Part shown: positions 1 to 12,304 of the stretch, piece by piece
How the letters are laid out: every line of letters begins with the position of its first letter
How positions within the stretch are numbered: position 1 is the stretch's first letter
Assembly: GCA_902728285.1 (NCBI GenBank)
Contig: CACVBU010001377.1
Coordinates: forward strand, 248,001-312,000
Reading direction: 5' to 3'
From: Clytia hemisphaerica
Taxonomy: Eukaryota > Cnidaria > Hydrozoa > Leptothecata > Clytiidae
Length of the DNA stretch: 64,000 nt
Translations under genes and position numbers: made by a program
Notes under the pieces: generated by a model
Told to the model about the DNA's origin: nothing
The model's input: the letters and a program-made list of their open reading frames with translations, nothing else
The model's database searches: none

Positions 1-8
1 TATTGCAG

Positions 9-3000
9 GTCAAAGCTGCGGGTCATTCCAAATCGCTTCAGTCACTTTACCGTCCTCAAAAGTGCAAATACATAAACTTACTGTTACATTGCCAGAGGTA
101 CGAGATTGTTGAAGTAAGCTACAGTTGTTAGGTAAAATGCACCACTAAACGAGTTACCCTTTAATATAGGATAGTATAACTTAAAATTTAATATATGACT
201 TCTTAGATGTAATCAGGCATTTTGTCTAGTTATTGAAGTTAAAGGTCATTATTTTAAACGTATCTCCTACCATTTACTTACACAACATTTTTAAACAAAG
301 GAAAGAACAACTTTCTTCCCGCGCCGCAAAGAGCTCAAACTTTGAGAAATTCTATTGTTCATTGAGCTTCGTCAGCAGTTGAGGCGTACCTCCTTTCTAC
401 ATAGTGTGCAGAGGGGCCCCCAGCATTTTTCAGGGGGGGGCTAAGGAAAATAGCCCCCGGCTAAACTATAGAAACATAGCCCCCACCTTCACAAAGCAAA
501 ATATCAAAAAAAAATTTCAAGAGGGTAAAGAGGGTTACAGCATATATTTTTAACATAATTTAAAATATAACGTAACCTATAATGTAACATGTAACCTATC
601 ATCTATGCCCCCATTCTATTACACAACACTCAGCCCGCTAGTAAGCTAGCCCCCAGTAGGTTTAGCCCCCCCCCTAAGCTCAGGGGAGGGGTGCATTCAA
701 TGTTCTACATCATAAAAAAACTATTACCTTTAAGTCTAAAACCGCTCAAACATTTCTTTTTCATTTAAGAAAAAATTTGCGGGCAGTGATTCCCACTCAA
801 AGATTGGGGGGGGGGGTCATAAACAAATATATCATCTTGTGAAATAAATATCGATAGTGTAAATGTTTCTCTCTATATAAAAACAATAACCTAAATCTTG
901 CAAAAGTCTCTTTTTGGCAGGAATATGCAAATAATTTTACAATATAGTGGTCAGGCTCAAAAACAAATTTCCTTCATCCTTTACAAACATTTGCTGACGT
1001 GGCGTTATTTGTATCACGTGACCACTTGAAACAAGTTTCGAAAAGTTTCGAAACAAGAAAGGTAGAAGTTTCGACTGCTATGGGGTGGGCCACTTGAAAT
1101 GAAATCTACTGCCAATTATATCAACAAAGTGAATCAATAATAAACTCGAATTTGTTTAATATTTCAATTGACCTGGTAACCTTTGGCTTTAACATGTTAT
1201 TATCCTTTTACAAGCATTAGATTTGATAAGTATAAAGGTTTTTCAGGTTATGCCAAAGTTAAGGGAAAACCCGCGCCATTATGGAAGCAAATGTTCGAGT
1301 TATTAGAGGCGACTCCTTACGCTAATTGAACGTTTACATTTTTTTATAAGCAAGTGTCTACCCCTATATCAGGCTCGCATTATGCTTAGCATTCTATTGC
1401 TTTTAAACAATAGAGCAATTGCTGAGTTACCAAAAACTGAGCATGCATATGCTTATAAACTTCATGCTCATAGGAAAAAAACATGTACTTCCATAATAGC
1501 GAAAGTTACGTCAACTTGTCAAACCCAATCTCCGGAATTTTGCAACGGGTCTAACTGACATTTAAAGAAGTTTTTTTTTATGATATGGAAAAGGAGGTCC
1601 CCTTATGTGCTGGCAAAGCAGAAAGGATAGAAAAGTCTTTTCTTTTGTTTAAAAATGCTGTGTAAGCAAAGGTTAGGAGATATGTAAAATGATGTAATAA
1701 AGGGCTAAGAAAGGTATGTTTCAAGAAATTTATGTTCAGGGATACCATTCTTTAAAAAATTGAAAAGAAGCTGTGCGAAAAGGTGTACAGCCTACGTCAG
1801 ACATAAAAAGCATTTAAGGTTAAAATCGAGATATTTAAGATTCCACTCTGTTCCACTGTATTTTGAAATTCATATTTTTTTAGGATGTTTGGCCAAGCAT
1901 TTCAAAAGTTTATGGTATCAATCTTGTTGAACCTGATGTAAAAGACAAAGAACTTTACAAATGGTATGAAATAAGATAATTATAGATAATTATTGCACAT
2001 TCTTGAGTTGACACAAGGTACCATAATAACGTCCAATGAACGTCGAAACAACGTTACGTGTCAGGTTTAGGCGGTGATTATCATTAGCCCTTCTTCACAT
2101 ATATAGTACTACCTCCAATTTAAAGGATTTAAAAAAATAGCATTTCTCGTACGTTAATTTTGTAAGGAATTGAGTTTTTAAGGGAGTTGAATGGTACGGT
2201 TTTTCCAATTTTGACCCAAAACTGCGGTCCTTTCCGAAGTTTTAAAATGACTGTGACAACGATGATTGTGAGTGAATGATTTACATAGACAGAACGGCTA
2301 ATATTTTCCCCATTATCGATACATATGCATATCAATATTTTTAATCATTTTTTCAAATCGTTTTTTTAGGTATTCAGAACTGAGTAAAATCTCTACACCT
2401 TCAAAGAATCGACGGAGTAGAAACTACACGCTGAATTGGTAATTTCTTAAAATATTTTCATTGAAAATTACCTTAAGGTAACTTATTTTGACGGGAACTA
2501 ATTTTGGCGGATTTGGTAAATATAGACGAAATTCGCCAAAATTAGTTCCCGCCAAAATTAAATTTTTTGTTTCCTTGCCTAAATAACCCCTGAAATTCAT
2601 CAAAATTGCTCAAAATAAGGCAAAATAGAACAGATTTACGCTGTCATTCACCAGAATTAGTTCCCGCCAAAATTAAAAAAATTCACTATTCGCCAAAATA
2701 AGTTCCCGCCAAAATTAATTTTTTTAGGATATTTGCTGCCCGCCAAAAAAAGTTCCCTTAAGGTATGCCAAAACCTACGGAAAAACCTCAGCTATAACGT
2801 CATTTTTCACAAATTATTATGTCATTTCATTTACTTTTCATTAAGTTTCAATTTTGTAACTCAATTTTTCCCTCCTTTAAATTTTGGAGTAAATTCTCGT
2901 TTATCATTCTTAAATAAAAGTAATTCCATTTCGAACTTCGGTCCCAGACCCTGGCTTTAGATTCGGTCCTCCATTTTAGGTCACAGATCAAAATAACTCG

Positions 3001-4020
3001 AGAGTGTAAGGGAGGAAAAGTTTACCTTACAGTGTGTTCAGCTGCTTTGTCAGCGGATCCCCTATGATAGCGATGAAACTTTTGCAAGGGAACTGCAAAT
3101 ATGATGCCATTAAAGTCGTAACATGCTCACAATAAGAACAATCTGACCTACATTGCTACTACTCCCATGATAATTTAAGTCTGGCAGTTAACATCTGTTT
3201 TGATTAGATTACTAATTACTTACATGGGGTTTGCTAGGGTTAGAGATTGTCAATGGGTAAAAACCTCAACGAAAAAAAGTCAGCCAAAAGTGAAAAATTA
3301 CATGTTTTTTTTTATAAGCATACAAAAATTCGAAAACAGGCTCAGAAATGCTTAGGTCGAAAGCTTAAAAAGGCTGAAAAATGCTTGAGGGGATGCTTAA
3401 ATCTAAACCTTAAATTTAACGAAATACTGAAAATCCGTAAAATTCGAGCCAAAAAAAGCTAAAATCAGGAAAAAAACATTTTTCGTAGGCTCAAGTAATG
3501 CTTGCCATATGCTTAATTTTTTCCCATATCTGAGCCTAGATATGTTTATAAGTGCAATGCTTATAAAAAAAAAAACATGTAATGGAAAATGAGCCTTAGA
3601 GATTTCAGAGGGATTTCTGAAGATAAAATTTCATAAGAACTTTTTGTTTTGTTGTAACCCTCGAAGTAGTAATGTGGATTGAAAAAATAGCCAAAATTTC
3701 TTCTCCTTTATTTAAAAGAATGCTTTTAATTGCTGTTGGTAATGTACAAAAGTTAAAAATTTCATAAACTTTCTCCGAACCTTGATGTAGGTATAGTAAC
3801 GTAACTTGAAATAATCTCTGTCGTTTCTTTCTTCATTTCCAGGGCTCCCTATGGTCAATATTCGTCAGATAGTTCACAAAAAGTGACCACTCCAACCGTC
3901 ACTGAACAATCACGACAGATTTATCAAGATTTTCGTGATATCGGTGTGAACGGCCCAAAACAACCTTCAACATTCGACATGGCTATCTATTCATCTTATA
4001 TTGAACAGAACTATATGTGA
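9..4020 (+). CDS. 3' part of an unrecognised multi-exon gene (four last coding exons)
   Basis: I read four exons joined by consensus splice sites: 9-97, 1884-1963, 2370-2438 and 3843-4020, ending in TGA. Acceptors are cag, a T-rich run plus tag twice, and ttccag; donors are GTACGA, GTATGA and GTAATT. Phases match at every junction (0, then 2, then 2), giving one uninterrupted frame of 137 residues. That phase agreement across four independent exons is the main evidence that it is real. The upstream part lies outside the window. The protein end contains LPEDVWPSISKVYGI, then a basic stretch (PSKNRRSRN), then a Ser/Tyr/Thr-rich tail ending IYSSYIEQNYM. No membrane segment, zinc finger or other domain is recognisable, and only one Cys is seen. 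I do not assign a function. The introns carry mobile elements. Confidence 0.6.
98..1883. other. Intron with degenerate repeats
   Basis: This is the first visible intron of the gene that ends at 4020. Around 420-680 there are runs of C and G with repeated AGCCCCC motifs. Around 1330-1495 there is a degenerate relative of the ATAAGCAT-ended element seen intact at 3301. I find no open frame with coding character. Confidence 0.5.
2477..2757. mobile_element. TTAA-flanked short element with GGCGGGAAC-type inverted repeats
   Basis: The element lies between two TTAA sites (2473-2476 and 2758-2761), each within CCTTAAGG. The left end reads GGTAACTTATTTTGACGGG. The reverse complement of the right end reads GGGAACTTTTTTTGGCGGG. 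The interior repeats GCCAAAATTAGTTCCCGCC several times in both orientations. TTAA duplication is the hallmark of piggyBac-type insertion, but no transposase is present and the superfamily is inferred from the target site alone. It sits in the intron between exons 2370-2438 and 3843-4020. Confidence 0.55.
3301..3579. mobile_element. CATGTTTTT/ATAAGCAT short inverted-repeat element, TA-flanked
   Basis: Ends are mirror images: CATG, a T run and ATAAGC on the left, GCTTAT, an A run and CATG on the right. They are flanked by TA on both sides. Related copies are at 62237-63008 (interrupted by another element) and, degenerate, near 1330-1495. It lies in the last intron of the gene ending at 4020. 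There is no coding capacity, so it looks like a MITE. Confidence 0.6.
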
Positions 4021-5220
4021 AGAAACATTGCATGTGCAAATCCTTGTAAACCCAATGTTATCCTCAAATGCCATTTCAATGACGTATCCAATGCTTATAT
4101 AAAAGCCTTAAATTGAACATACAGTGTGTCTGGAAAAATGCAGTAGAGAATTTCGGTAAAAATCCCCATAAATTTAAACCTAGAAATACTTGATTTCTTT
4201 TTAAAAAACCCATTTTATTTCGATTTTGACCCCCTAATAATATGCCTTAAATTGGCCCTTTTTCAAAATAATTTTTCCCGATACTGGAGCGTTTTAGTCG
4301 GGGTTAAAAACAACTTTTTATATTTGAAAAAGTGAAGGGACCATGAACTCCTCTCACGACTACAACCCCACCATCCCACCCCTCCTCTTTCAATGGCCTC
4401 AAAGAAATCCATATAACGTTATAAGCTAACAGGACGGATAAAAACTGATCTTGAATATTTATCCTTATAAAGAAGGATAAGTCGTCGTAATAATCGTTTT
4501 CAATGCCATGAAGGACTCTTTAAAGATGATTTTCCTGGGATTAAACCATTAAACAAAATGAAAGAATTCAAAACTTTCGAAAGATCTTATCTTATTGCTC
4601 TTGCCTCTAAAAATATCAGATGACAATTCGGAAATGCTTGAAGGAAACTCGTGGCTTTTGACTTTTCTTTTACGTCAAACTGTGGAAGACTTGATGGGGT
4701 GGTACCTCTTTTATTGGTATACAAAAAAAGGTTGATAGGTGGGTTCCATGATGGCATCATTTTATAGAGGCACGAGAAAAATTGAATTTTTATAAAATCA
4801 ATTCATTAAATACAAATGCATGGGAAGATTAAAACCAACCGACCAGATTTTTTCTGATTATATAGCTCGTTTCGGTGGAAAAATGTTGACTTGTAAACAA
4901 AGCTGTCTCAACTATAAGTTAAAGAAACTCGTCGTTTTGTAATTTCAAGACCAACCCAAGTACCAGACTTTTCCTCACATTTTCAAGTTAAAGAGCTCAA
5001 ATAATTCCGTTAGAACTTTCCATCGAAGGTCGTATGAAAATATTTAATAGAAACTGAAAGTATTGAGAAGAAATACACTGTTTCTTTGTAATATTCCGAT
5101 CAAATTTGACTTAGCGGTGACTTCTTCATACTTTTTTCACTCAAACCTGCAAAGACGAAGAAGTGGTGGGATCAGAGTGTTTGTGACGCTTAGATTTCCT
5201 ACAGACGGTATTTTCAGTTT
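4021..5220. other. Downstream region without recognised genes
   Basis: The sequence just after the TGA at 4018-4020 is presumably 3' UTR, but I see no clear AATAAA close by. The rest is AT-rich with no coding-looking frame. A fragment with the wording ACAGTGTGTCTGG occurs at 4122 and again (ACAGTGTGTCCG) at 5790, probably ends of a degraded repeat. Confidence 0.4.
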
Positions 5221-5223
5221 TTA

Positions 5224-5602
5224 GGCGAGACCAATTTAATTTGTTGTTCTACGGGCCCGACTGACCCTTTTTTTACGAAAATCAGAAAAATAATAATATT
5301 GAATTTCCACCACAATATATTTTGCACACTAGTTATTTGTAAGAATTAAATTTGAAAAACGTTGAAAATTAAATCAAGAAATTGAAATATTTAGAAAATC
5401 AAGCATTTTATACACTAAAATTTTATTATGATCTTCATTGGAGATAAAGAAAGTGAATTTTTGATCGAGATATTATTTGGAAAATATTTTTGGTACCTTA
5501 CCAACTCTGATAAATGAAAAATTTATTCTTATTTTACCGACCGACCGACCCATATTTTTCTAACGATATGCCCGTAGAACAACAAATTACATTGGTCTCA
5601 CC
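5224..5602. mobile_element. PIF/Harbinger-like MITE, 379 bp, TTA target duplication
   Basis: Inverted ends are GGCGAGACCAATTTAATTTG (left) and the complement of GGTGAGACCAATGTAATTTG (right), both running on into TTCTACGGGC. The element is flanked by TTA at 5221-5223 and 5603-5605. TTA/TAA duplications with TIRs starting GG fit the PIF/Harbinger pattern; this is family knowledge, not proof. A second copy in the opposite orientation is at 19463-20548. Confidence 0.7.
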
Positions 5603-5856
5603 TTAAGAAAATTATGAAAGCACTTAGAATTATTTTGTAAATTAATTTATCAGATATAATTTTTTACATACATTTTTTTTAAATTAAAAAGGAAATATTT
5701 TATAGAATTAAGAATTTTGTCTTTTCAATACAAATCGCCAGTACATTAATCTTTATTGTCTTTGTCCTTCCTACCGTAGCTTTTTTATACAGTGTGTCCG
5801 AAAAAAGGACGTTTTTTTCAAGTTTTTCAACGTCGTTAATTATACATACCAGTGTC

Positions 5857-6145
5857 TCTATAATACATCCCCTTCTCACAGACCCAGTAGAATTTTTACA
5901 CCGCATGCGGATAAAAATAAAGGAGTAAAACTCGATGGGGATTCATATCCCCATAATTTTTATGGCTGGGGATTTCAGTTCTTTTGTTTTTATATTAAGT
6001 CAGAAAATTCAGTGGGGATGGGAAAATTAGCATAATATTTTGCAACGAGGATTTTTTTATTTGATTAAAATTGGAGCGAAAAAATTTGGAGGATAATTGG
6101 CCAACGGGGACGATATTTTGAGAAGGGACCCCCACTGTCTTTGGG
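5857..6145. mobile_element. ACACCCC-family element copy (degraded)
   Basis: It starts ACATCCCCTTCTCACAGACC and continues with the family signature: GATGGGGATT, ATGGCTGGGGATTTCA, TCAGTGGGGATGG, then GGGGACGATATTTTG. The right terminus is lost. Well-preserved copies at 28709-28986, 35989-36272 and 60570-61010 define the family. Confidence 0.6.
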
Positions 6146-6377
6146 AAGGGGGTGTTATAATTCGTGAAATTAAAGAAAAGGGTAGAAATTATTTTATTTA
6201 CACTAGTTTGTGAGTTCTTTTTCCAAATGAAGTTTTCTTTTGGTTTATAAATGATAAAACCTAAAGTCCCCAAAATTTGTGCTAGCGTGTGGCGTTTTGG
6301 GACACAAGTGTATTCGTAGAAGAAATTTTGCTCGAAAAAATATATTGCATTCCTAACGGTAAAGCCAGTAAGTTTAG

Positions 6378-6600
6378 TACACCCCCTTCTCACAGACCCA
6401 CTGGAAAAATCGCCAAAAATATCGTCCCCAGTAGTGGAAAATTATACACCAATTTTTTCCCCATCAAAAATGACTAAAAAAAACAATAACCACTGCAAAG
6501 TATGCTATATTCTCATCCCCACTGAATTTTCTGGCTTGAAAATAATGGAATTTAAACTTCTAACCATAAAAAGGTGCGGGTGCAACCATCAACCTTGTGC
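6378..6600. mobile_element. ACACCCC-family element copy (partial)
   Basis: It begins ACACCCCCTTCTCACAGACC at 6379, followed by CACTGGAAAAATCGCC, ATCGTCCCCAGTAG and CATCCCCACTGAATTTT. The right end is not recognisable. Between 6146 and 6377, and from 6601 to 7010, I see no genes. Confidence 0.55.
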
Positions 6601-7014
6601 ACCGTAGCACCGTAGCGTGATGCTCTACCTTCATGTTGAGGGTGCTTTTAAGCCAAAAAATCTCTATTTTAGCAAAAACAAATGGAAATCGAAAGGAACA
6701 TTGGATCTTATAATCCAATCCGATAAAAACATTTTGTGTACATTGTAGACATGACAATTCTACTTACATACTAGGGTTGACTACTTTCGAAAGTAAAAAT
6801 TTCACCATAATTTGATTTTTCTTTACTTTCCACTGTCACCGTGTCAAGTGATTTTCTGACATTTTACTTAGAACTAGAATTTTCTTTTGAGCAAGTCTAA
6901 CATTTTGGATTTTTATATCCAGATAATTCTTGTTGAATTAGTTTGACAAAATAAATTCTAAAGCCACTTCCATTACGTATACCTCTTGTATGCATTTATT
7001 ACCACGTAAAGGTA

Positions 7015-7797
7015 GAATATCTCTTACACGTTGTTTGACGTAAGAGGAAAGATACTCCCAAGTCAAACACTTGTACAACGAATTTGTCTCAACTACGGTA
7101 TACACGTGATCGCTTACTTCCTTCCACGTGAGTTTATGGGATATCCTACATGCAAATCCTTGACTTATGATGTTCTCAATGAAACCAGATAATACACCCC
7201 CTTCTCACAGACCAACTGGGATCCCTTCCCCATTGGAGGAAGTATCCAAAATATCGTCCCCGGTGGAAAATTATCCTCCATTTTTTGTCCCTACTGAAAA
7301 CAATTAAATAGACCAATTTTCACTGCAAAACATTTCATGCTATTTTTCCCATCCCCACTGAATTTTATGGCTAGAAAACAATTTAATTCAAATCCCCAGC
7401 AATAAAAAAACATGGAACTATCAAATCCCCATCGATTTTTGCGAAAAGCCTGTTTCTGGGCCTGGAACACGAGGCTTCCAGACACACGGTCCGTTATTTT
7501 TACCGCCCCACTGGCTGATAAAATCAGACAGTCTTTTTTGGACTAAGTCTGAGTGTGAGTTCACTTCCTTTGATGGGTAGACACCTCGTAAACAGTATTA
7601 TTTTCATAAGAACTATTAAATCGAATCTCTTACACGTTGTTTGACGTCAACAGAAGAATACTCCCAAATCAAACACTTGTAGAACGAATTTTCTTAACTA
7701 CGGTATACACGTGATCGCTTACTTCTTTCCACGTGAGTTTATGGGATATCCTACATGCAAATCCTTGACTTATGACGTTCACAATAGCAGATAATAT
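7015..7797. repeat. Direct duplication of ~175 bp flanking an ACACCCC-family copy
   Basis: The stretch 7015-7195 recurs at 7622-7797 in the same orientation with few differences. Shared landmarks are TCTTACACGTTGTTTGACGT, GTATACACGTGATCGCTTAC and GGATATCCTACATGCAAATC. Between the two, 7193-7510 is an ACACCCC-family copy starting ACACCCCCTTCTCACAGACC. No gene is evident. Confidence 0.6.
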
Positions 7798-8314
7798 GGT
7801 CTATCAGACAGTCAGACAACCAAACAAACAAACAAGCCGACAAGCAAACAGGCAAAGAAAAGACTTAACAGGGCTTTTCCAGAACAACATTGTGTGGGGT
7901 GTGGTGAATATCGGCTTATGAACAAATTTCTATATTTGTGTTTTCTTTTTGACAGGTTTAGAATTGAATCTTGACTATATTTCTTAAATATTGCAAAAAA
8001 ATTGAAAATTTTCAAGCAAATTTTGAAGCTATATTACAAATATTTTGAATAAGAAATTGCGCGTTGGAATTTTTTTTATAATGCTTGTCAAAATGTATTA
8101 TTGAAAATGATCCTGAATAAAAAAGAAATTTTAAAAATTACTGATATTAATATATCCTCGAATTTTCTCTAAAAGCAAGTATTTTAATTAATTAATTTTA
8201 AAGTATTTCATGTCCCCTAAGAATTTATTTTCTTAAACTTACGTAAGCCCAGTAAGTATAAATAATTAGCAACTACGTTTCTTTCGTGCTGTTCCATTTC
8301 ATCATGACATTTCT

Positions 8315-8560
8315 ACGTCACAGACCTGTTCGCCACCCCACTGAAAATTTCCCTGGTGGGAAAAATATCCTACAATTTTAAGGAAATTGTCTTTCGTTTC
8401 ATTCCCATTGGAAATTCGATGAATAAAATGCACTCCAAAATCATCACATCTGAATGTTTTTAGCTTCAAACAATAGAACTTCTATCCCCATTTGGATTTC
8501 GATAAAAATTCTATCCTCATACTGTGTAAAAAAGGTCCGCTGGAGCTGTGGGACAGAGTT
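8315..8560. mobile_element. Degraded ACACCCC-family copy
   Basis: TCACAGACCTGTTCGCC, CCCCACTGAAAATTTCC, a poly-C-interrupted middle and GGTCCGCTGGAGCTGTG at the other end follow the family layout. The termini are eroded. The neighbouring 7798-8314 holds only low-complexity sequence, such as CAAACAAACAAACAAGC near 7825. Confidence 0.45.
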
Positions 8561-8835
8561 GCATCGTGGATATTTTTAAGTTTTTTGGAAAAACTTTTCT
8601 TAATATTCTTAATGTTATTCTAAGACCATTAAGATCCAAATTCAACCTAGATTTAAACAAAAAAGGCATTTTTGGGATATTTCCAAAGCATTGCTTCTTG
8701 ATGATTAGCCATTTCCGATGCCAAAGGTTCAGTTTTTAAATCTCATGATTGTAATTCTAAGCTTATTCCTAATTTTTTGAACATGAATGAATATTCTTAT
8801 AGAGTACATTCTTATAAAAACAACGTGAAAATATT

Positions 8836-9165
8836 ATAGGGTTTCGAGCTGACGGGGGAGGTGCCACCCAACTTTCGAGCCTCGGATCCTTACCGGGACT
8901 AAAAAGGAGAAAACAAAGGAAAATTTTGTGAATTTTACGACCCTTAGCGGGACAACTTTGACCAATTTTGACCAAATTTCGATCTTTCCAGGGGTAAAAA
9001 GTTGAAATTTTCCTATTTCCCCGACCCTTAGTGAGACTGAAATCTGATTTTCTAATTTTTCCGACCCTTAGCGGGACTTTGAAAATCTAAAAAAGGTACC
9101 CTAAGGGCGGAACATACCGTACCCTCCATTTGACTTGCCTAAGTACCCCCCCCCCCGGGCACATC
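8836..9165 (+). mobile_element. Interspersed repeat with GCTGACGGGG start and ACCCTTAGCGGGAC motifs
   Basis: It starts GAGCTGACGGGGGAGG and repeats GACCCTTAGCGGGAC with small changes several times. It ends in a C run near 9148. The same order of landmarks is seen at 32572-32894 (plus) and about 15370-15712 (minus), so it is a dispersed family. I see no target duplication or coding frame. Confidence 0.6.
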
Positions 9166-9923
9166 TAATGACGGTCTTGGAGACCGTTAGAAAACTAGGA
9201 TAAAATAAAGTGTCAAAAATAAACTACTAAGCTTATGATTATTTGTTTGTCTGCATGACAAATGACGCTTTATTGATCTTTAAGGACTGTTTACTTCTGT
9301 TTATATTTTGCTATAAGAACAAACTTTTTCGTCAAAGAAGCTAGCCAAAAGCAAAATGTTGTCCTATTTAAGAGTCGAAATATATCAACATTATTTTCAA
9401 GTTTTTTTAACCGGGAGGACTCTAATTTTGTTATTTTCAAAAACGAGTAGTGTTTGAAAACAATAATGAGATTGAATCAAATTTCTCGGGCTGTTTTTCG
9501 ATTCTAAGATTCAAACGCTGGCCGATTGCTAACCTAGTTCCGCGTTCTAATAAAAAAACTTCATAATTCCGTTTTTTCTACTTGCAATTATCTCAACAAC
9601 GTTATGTTTAGCAAAGTTGTGAAAACTTATATTTGATGTCTTACATCACTAAGCTCTCCCTATTAAGCGTCATCCTTTGCGAAAAAAAGGAACTCATAAG
9701 ATACACCCTCTGGAGGCGTTGGAGTTTTAAAAGCTATACATTGAATATGTTTTAAATATAATTACGTCATTATAATTAAAACTATTGTTTACAGTCATAA
9801 AAATAACATGGTTACTGTCACTTTGCAAACATTGGGACCCTTTTAAATAGCCCTGCCCCTGTCCCATGTTGGGCCAAAACATAATCATATCTTTTGAAGA
9901 CTTATGTAACGATATACAACAAG
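9166..9923. other. Intergenic stretch upstream of the first Cys-rich gene
   Basis: No gene or clear repeat is visible. The segment just before the ATG at 9924 would be 5' UTR or promoter, but it shows no strong TATA box in the expected place. Confidence 0.35.
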
Positions 9924-10693
9924 ATGGCCAAATTCTACGTAAGTATTAAATTCACTTGTTAGGTGGTCCAATATCAGCCGGTTTGTGGATCTGGTAAACA
10001 TGGTTTGATATTTAAACGGATTTTTTTTACTTTAAGGGCTCTAGTTTTGATTATTATTAATTTTGGCAGGTACGAGAAATCCATGAAAAATTAAATTTTT
10101 CTGTAAAGCCTGAAGGCCTAGATGTCGTGCTTTAAGCTTTTCCAAGCAAAAAAAGTGAATATCGCAATTAAATATTGCTGCTATTGTATTGTTTTCTGTA
10201 AACAGACCGATATTTACGGTAATTTCAAAGTACAGAGTAGGATAGGGCTTGTGGAAGAAATAACTAAAATAATTTCTTGTAAATTTGAGCGAAATTGGCT
10301 AAATATTTTACGTGTCATTTAACTTATGGTCCTCATTTTTAGGTACTACTGATGGTCATGGTCATTTCACTCTCCAAACTCGTTAACAGCAATGCTATAC
10401 CACTTATACCTTACAATACTTCCAAACCGTGCATCATCGACTGCTACAACAAGTGTGTTCCAAATAACAAATGCTCTTATATACCTGAAGGCTTTGAGTG
10501 CAAAATGTATAGAAATTCATGTCGACTTGTCTGCGATAAAAGTTTCTGTCCTATCCAAGGTGGATGTCAAGGATGTAATATGGTTGTAGATGAACTGAGA
10601 TCAAAATATGGAGGTCAAGGGAAAATATTGCCTGCTCCACCTCAAACTTGCAAAAATAAAAAAGTTTTGAAGAATATCTTGTTTGGAGCATAA
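9924..10693 (+). CDS. Small secreted cysteine-rich protein, two exons (PEGF-core family, copy A)
   Basis: Coding exons are 9924-9938 and 10343-10693. The first ends at GTAAGT and the second follows tttttag, both in phase 0, so the joined start is MAKFYVLLMVMVISLSKL. That is a good hydrophobic signal peptide; the exon-2 frame alone would lack its proper beginning. The full product is about 121 residues. The mature part has about 11 cysteines in a tight cluster (spacing such as C-x3-C-x3-C-x5-C) around SYIPEGFEC, then a Cys-poor basic tail. Copy B at 23157-23477 shares C-x-PNNK, Y-x-PEGF-x-C and the following C-x-L-x-C. I do not recognise the family. Secretion is a strong inference; defence peptide, matrix component or venom-type peptide would all be guesses. 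The intron carries a ~100-bp repeat also found at 24040-24145. Confidence 0.75.
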
Positions 10694-10869
10694 TTTTATC
10701 TACTTATATAACCCTGTCTCAGATTGACTTGTTGGAAATATTCTACCTAGTCAGAACAATGAAGGTAAATCATATGTTTTTTATAGGATTTTTTGAATTT
10801 TTCTTGAAAAATCTAGAAAATAGCTTCCACATTGTTTCATATTTTATACATCCTCATCATCAACAACCC

Positions 10870-11137
10870 GATGAGAGTTTTCTAGCCATTGGGATAGAAT
10901 AAAATAGCTGGATGTCAATGGAGATTGTGGGAATGGATGATTTCATGTTTTCTAAGGTCTTTTAGCTCAAACATCCAGAGGGATATTTATTGAATTGTAA
11001 TTTTATCCAGCGGGGATCTGATTTTAAATTAATTTTACAATAGTAGTGATTTTCAAAGTATTTCTTTTACCAGGGAGAATTTTTCGACTATTAAATCTAT
11101 TTTGGAGAGAATCCCACCGGGTCTGTGATACAGGGGA
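10870..11137. mobile_element. Degraded ACACCCC-family copy, reverse orientation
   Basis: The end reads ATCCCACCGGGTCTGTGATA followed by CAGGGG, the mirror of the family's left end. Weak matches of the GGGGAT type precede it. The other terminus is eroded. Confidence 0.4.
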
Positions 11138-11252
11138 TGTGGCAGTGTTTAGTTTTCCAACAGGTTTTCCCCAGTAGGGTGTGGGATTTCTAAAAAGGAA
11201 TTAAACTTCCTGAAAAATTTCCCAGTATAGTAGGGTCGAGTATCTTTTGTTA

Positions 11253-11674
11253 GGCGTACAAACTTTCGCGAGCAGAAACTTTCGCGAGGACGAAAAATCG
11301 CGAAATTCACGACATTTACTTTCGCGAATTTAACGGAAAAATATTTTTCGCGAGCATAAACTTTCGCGAATCAAGACGTAAAATTGAGAATTTTCACATG
11401 AAAAAATAGCTTAGAGGGGCAAATACTACTTGGATTGGCTTTCAAATATTTGTCCTTTGACTTATTAGTCTTTTAGCAGGCTAAAATGTGCCAAAAAGTT
11501 ACATTTTATTCAAAGTTTTAAGTTTTACAGATTTTCTATTTTGTCAAGGATTTTTCGCGAGCATTAACTTTCGCGAATGGCCCTTCCTAGAATTTTTAAA
11601 TACATTTACTTTCGCGAAAAGGGCCAAAATTCGCGAAAATCGCGAAAGTTTCTGTTCGCGAAAGTTTGTACGCC
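11253..11674. mobile_element. TTTCGCGAA-rich inverted-repeat element, TA-flanked
   Basis: Mirror ends GGCGTACAAACTTTCGCGA and TCGCGAAAGTTTGTACGCC lie between TA dinucleotides at 11251-11252 and 11675-11676. CTTTCGCGA or its complement recurs about a dozen times across the 422 bp, a marked excess of CpG in an AT-rich region. No coding frame of note. A TA target points towards a Tc1/mariner-type mobiliser, but this is only inference. Confidence 0.65.
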
Positions 11675-12304
11675 TAAAGTATACTGAGATAGGATATACT
11701 TTTGTAAATATATTTATCACATTAATAATTATTTATTTACACTAATCGAGATTTTTGGAAATTTAGGTCTACTTAATTTTACTTAATCATGTAAAAAAGG
11801 TCTGTGGACTTTTCAAAAATTCCTCAATGTGCCAAAAAAAGCTTTTTTTAACACTTGGGAAATTCCCCCAAATGATCCACAAGTGGTTATTTGGCAGAAG
11901 ACACCTACTTACTAGCAGTCCTTGTGGCTTTAGTCCTATCACCCAAACTCTCCAAATCCAATAAAAACAAGTTTGGCTCTGGTAAAAATGGGTTTTCATA
12001 GCTTGCTTTGAAATTTTTCATGAATTTTTGAAAAGTCTACAATCTTTTGTCCGTCATTGCAAGCGCTGGTCGCTATTTATTGAGGGTTTGTATGCAAATG
12101 ATTGCAAAATATTGCAGTGCTTTTCATATTTGATATTAGCTCTCAAAATCTGATAAATATTAAATATTAAATATTTGATAGTAAACAATTATTTTTATTT
12201 ATTGTTAATTGTTATTGTTTATTTAAATACAGTTGTATGTATTTTTTACCATTTCTGCCTGTCCCAGATTACTTTTTATATAATTGTTGTCCCTTTGGGA
12301 CCTA

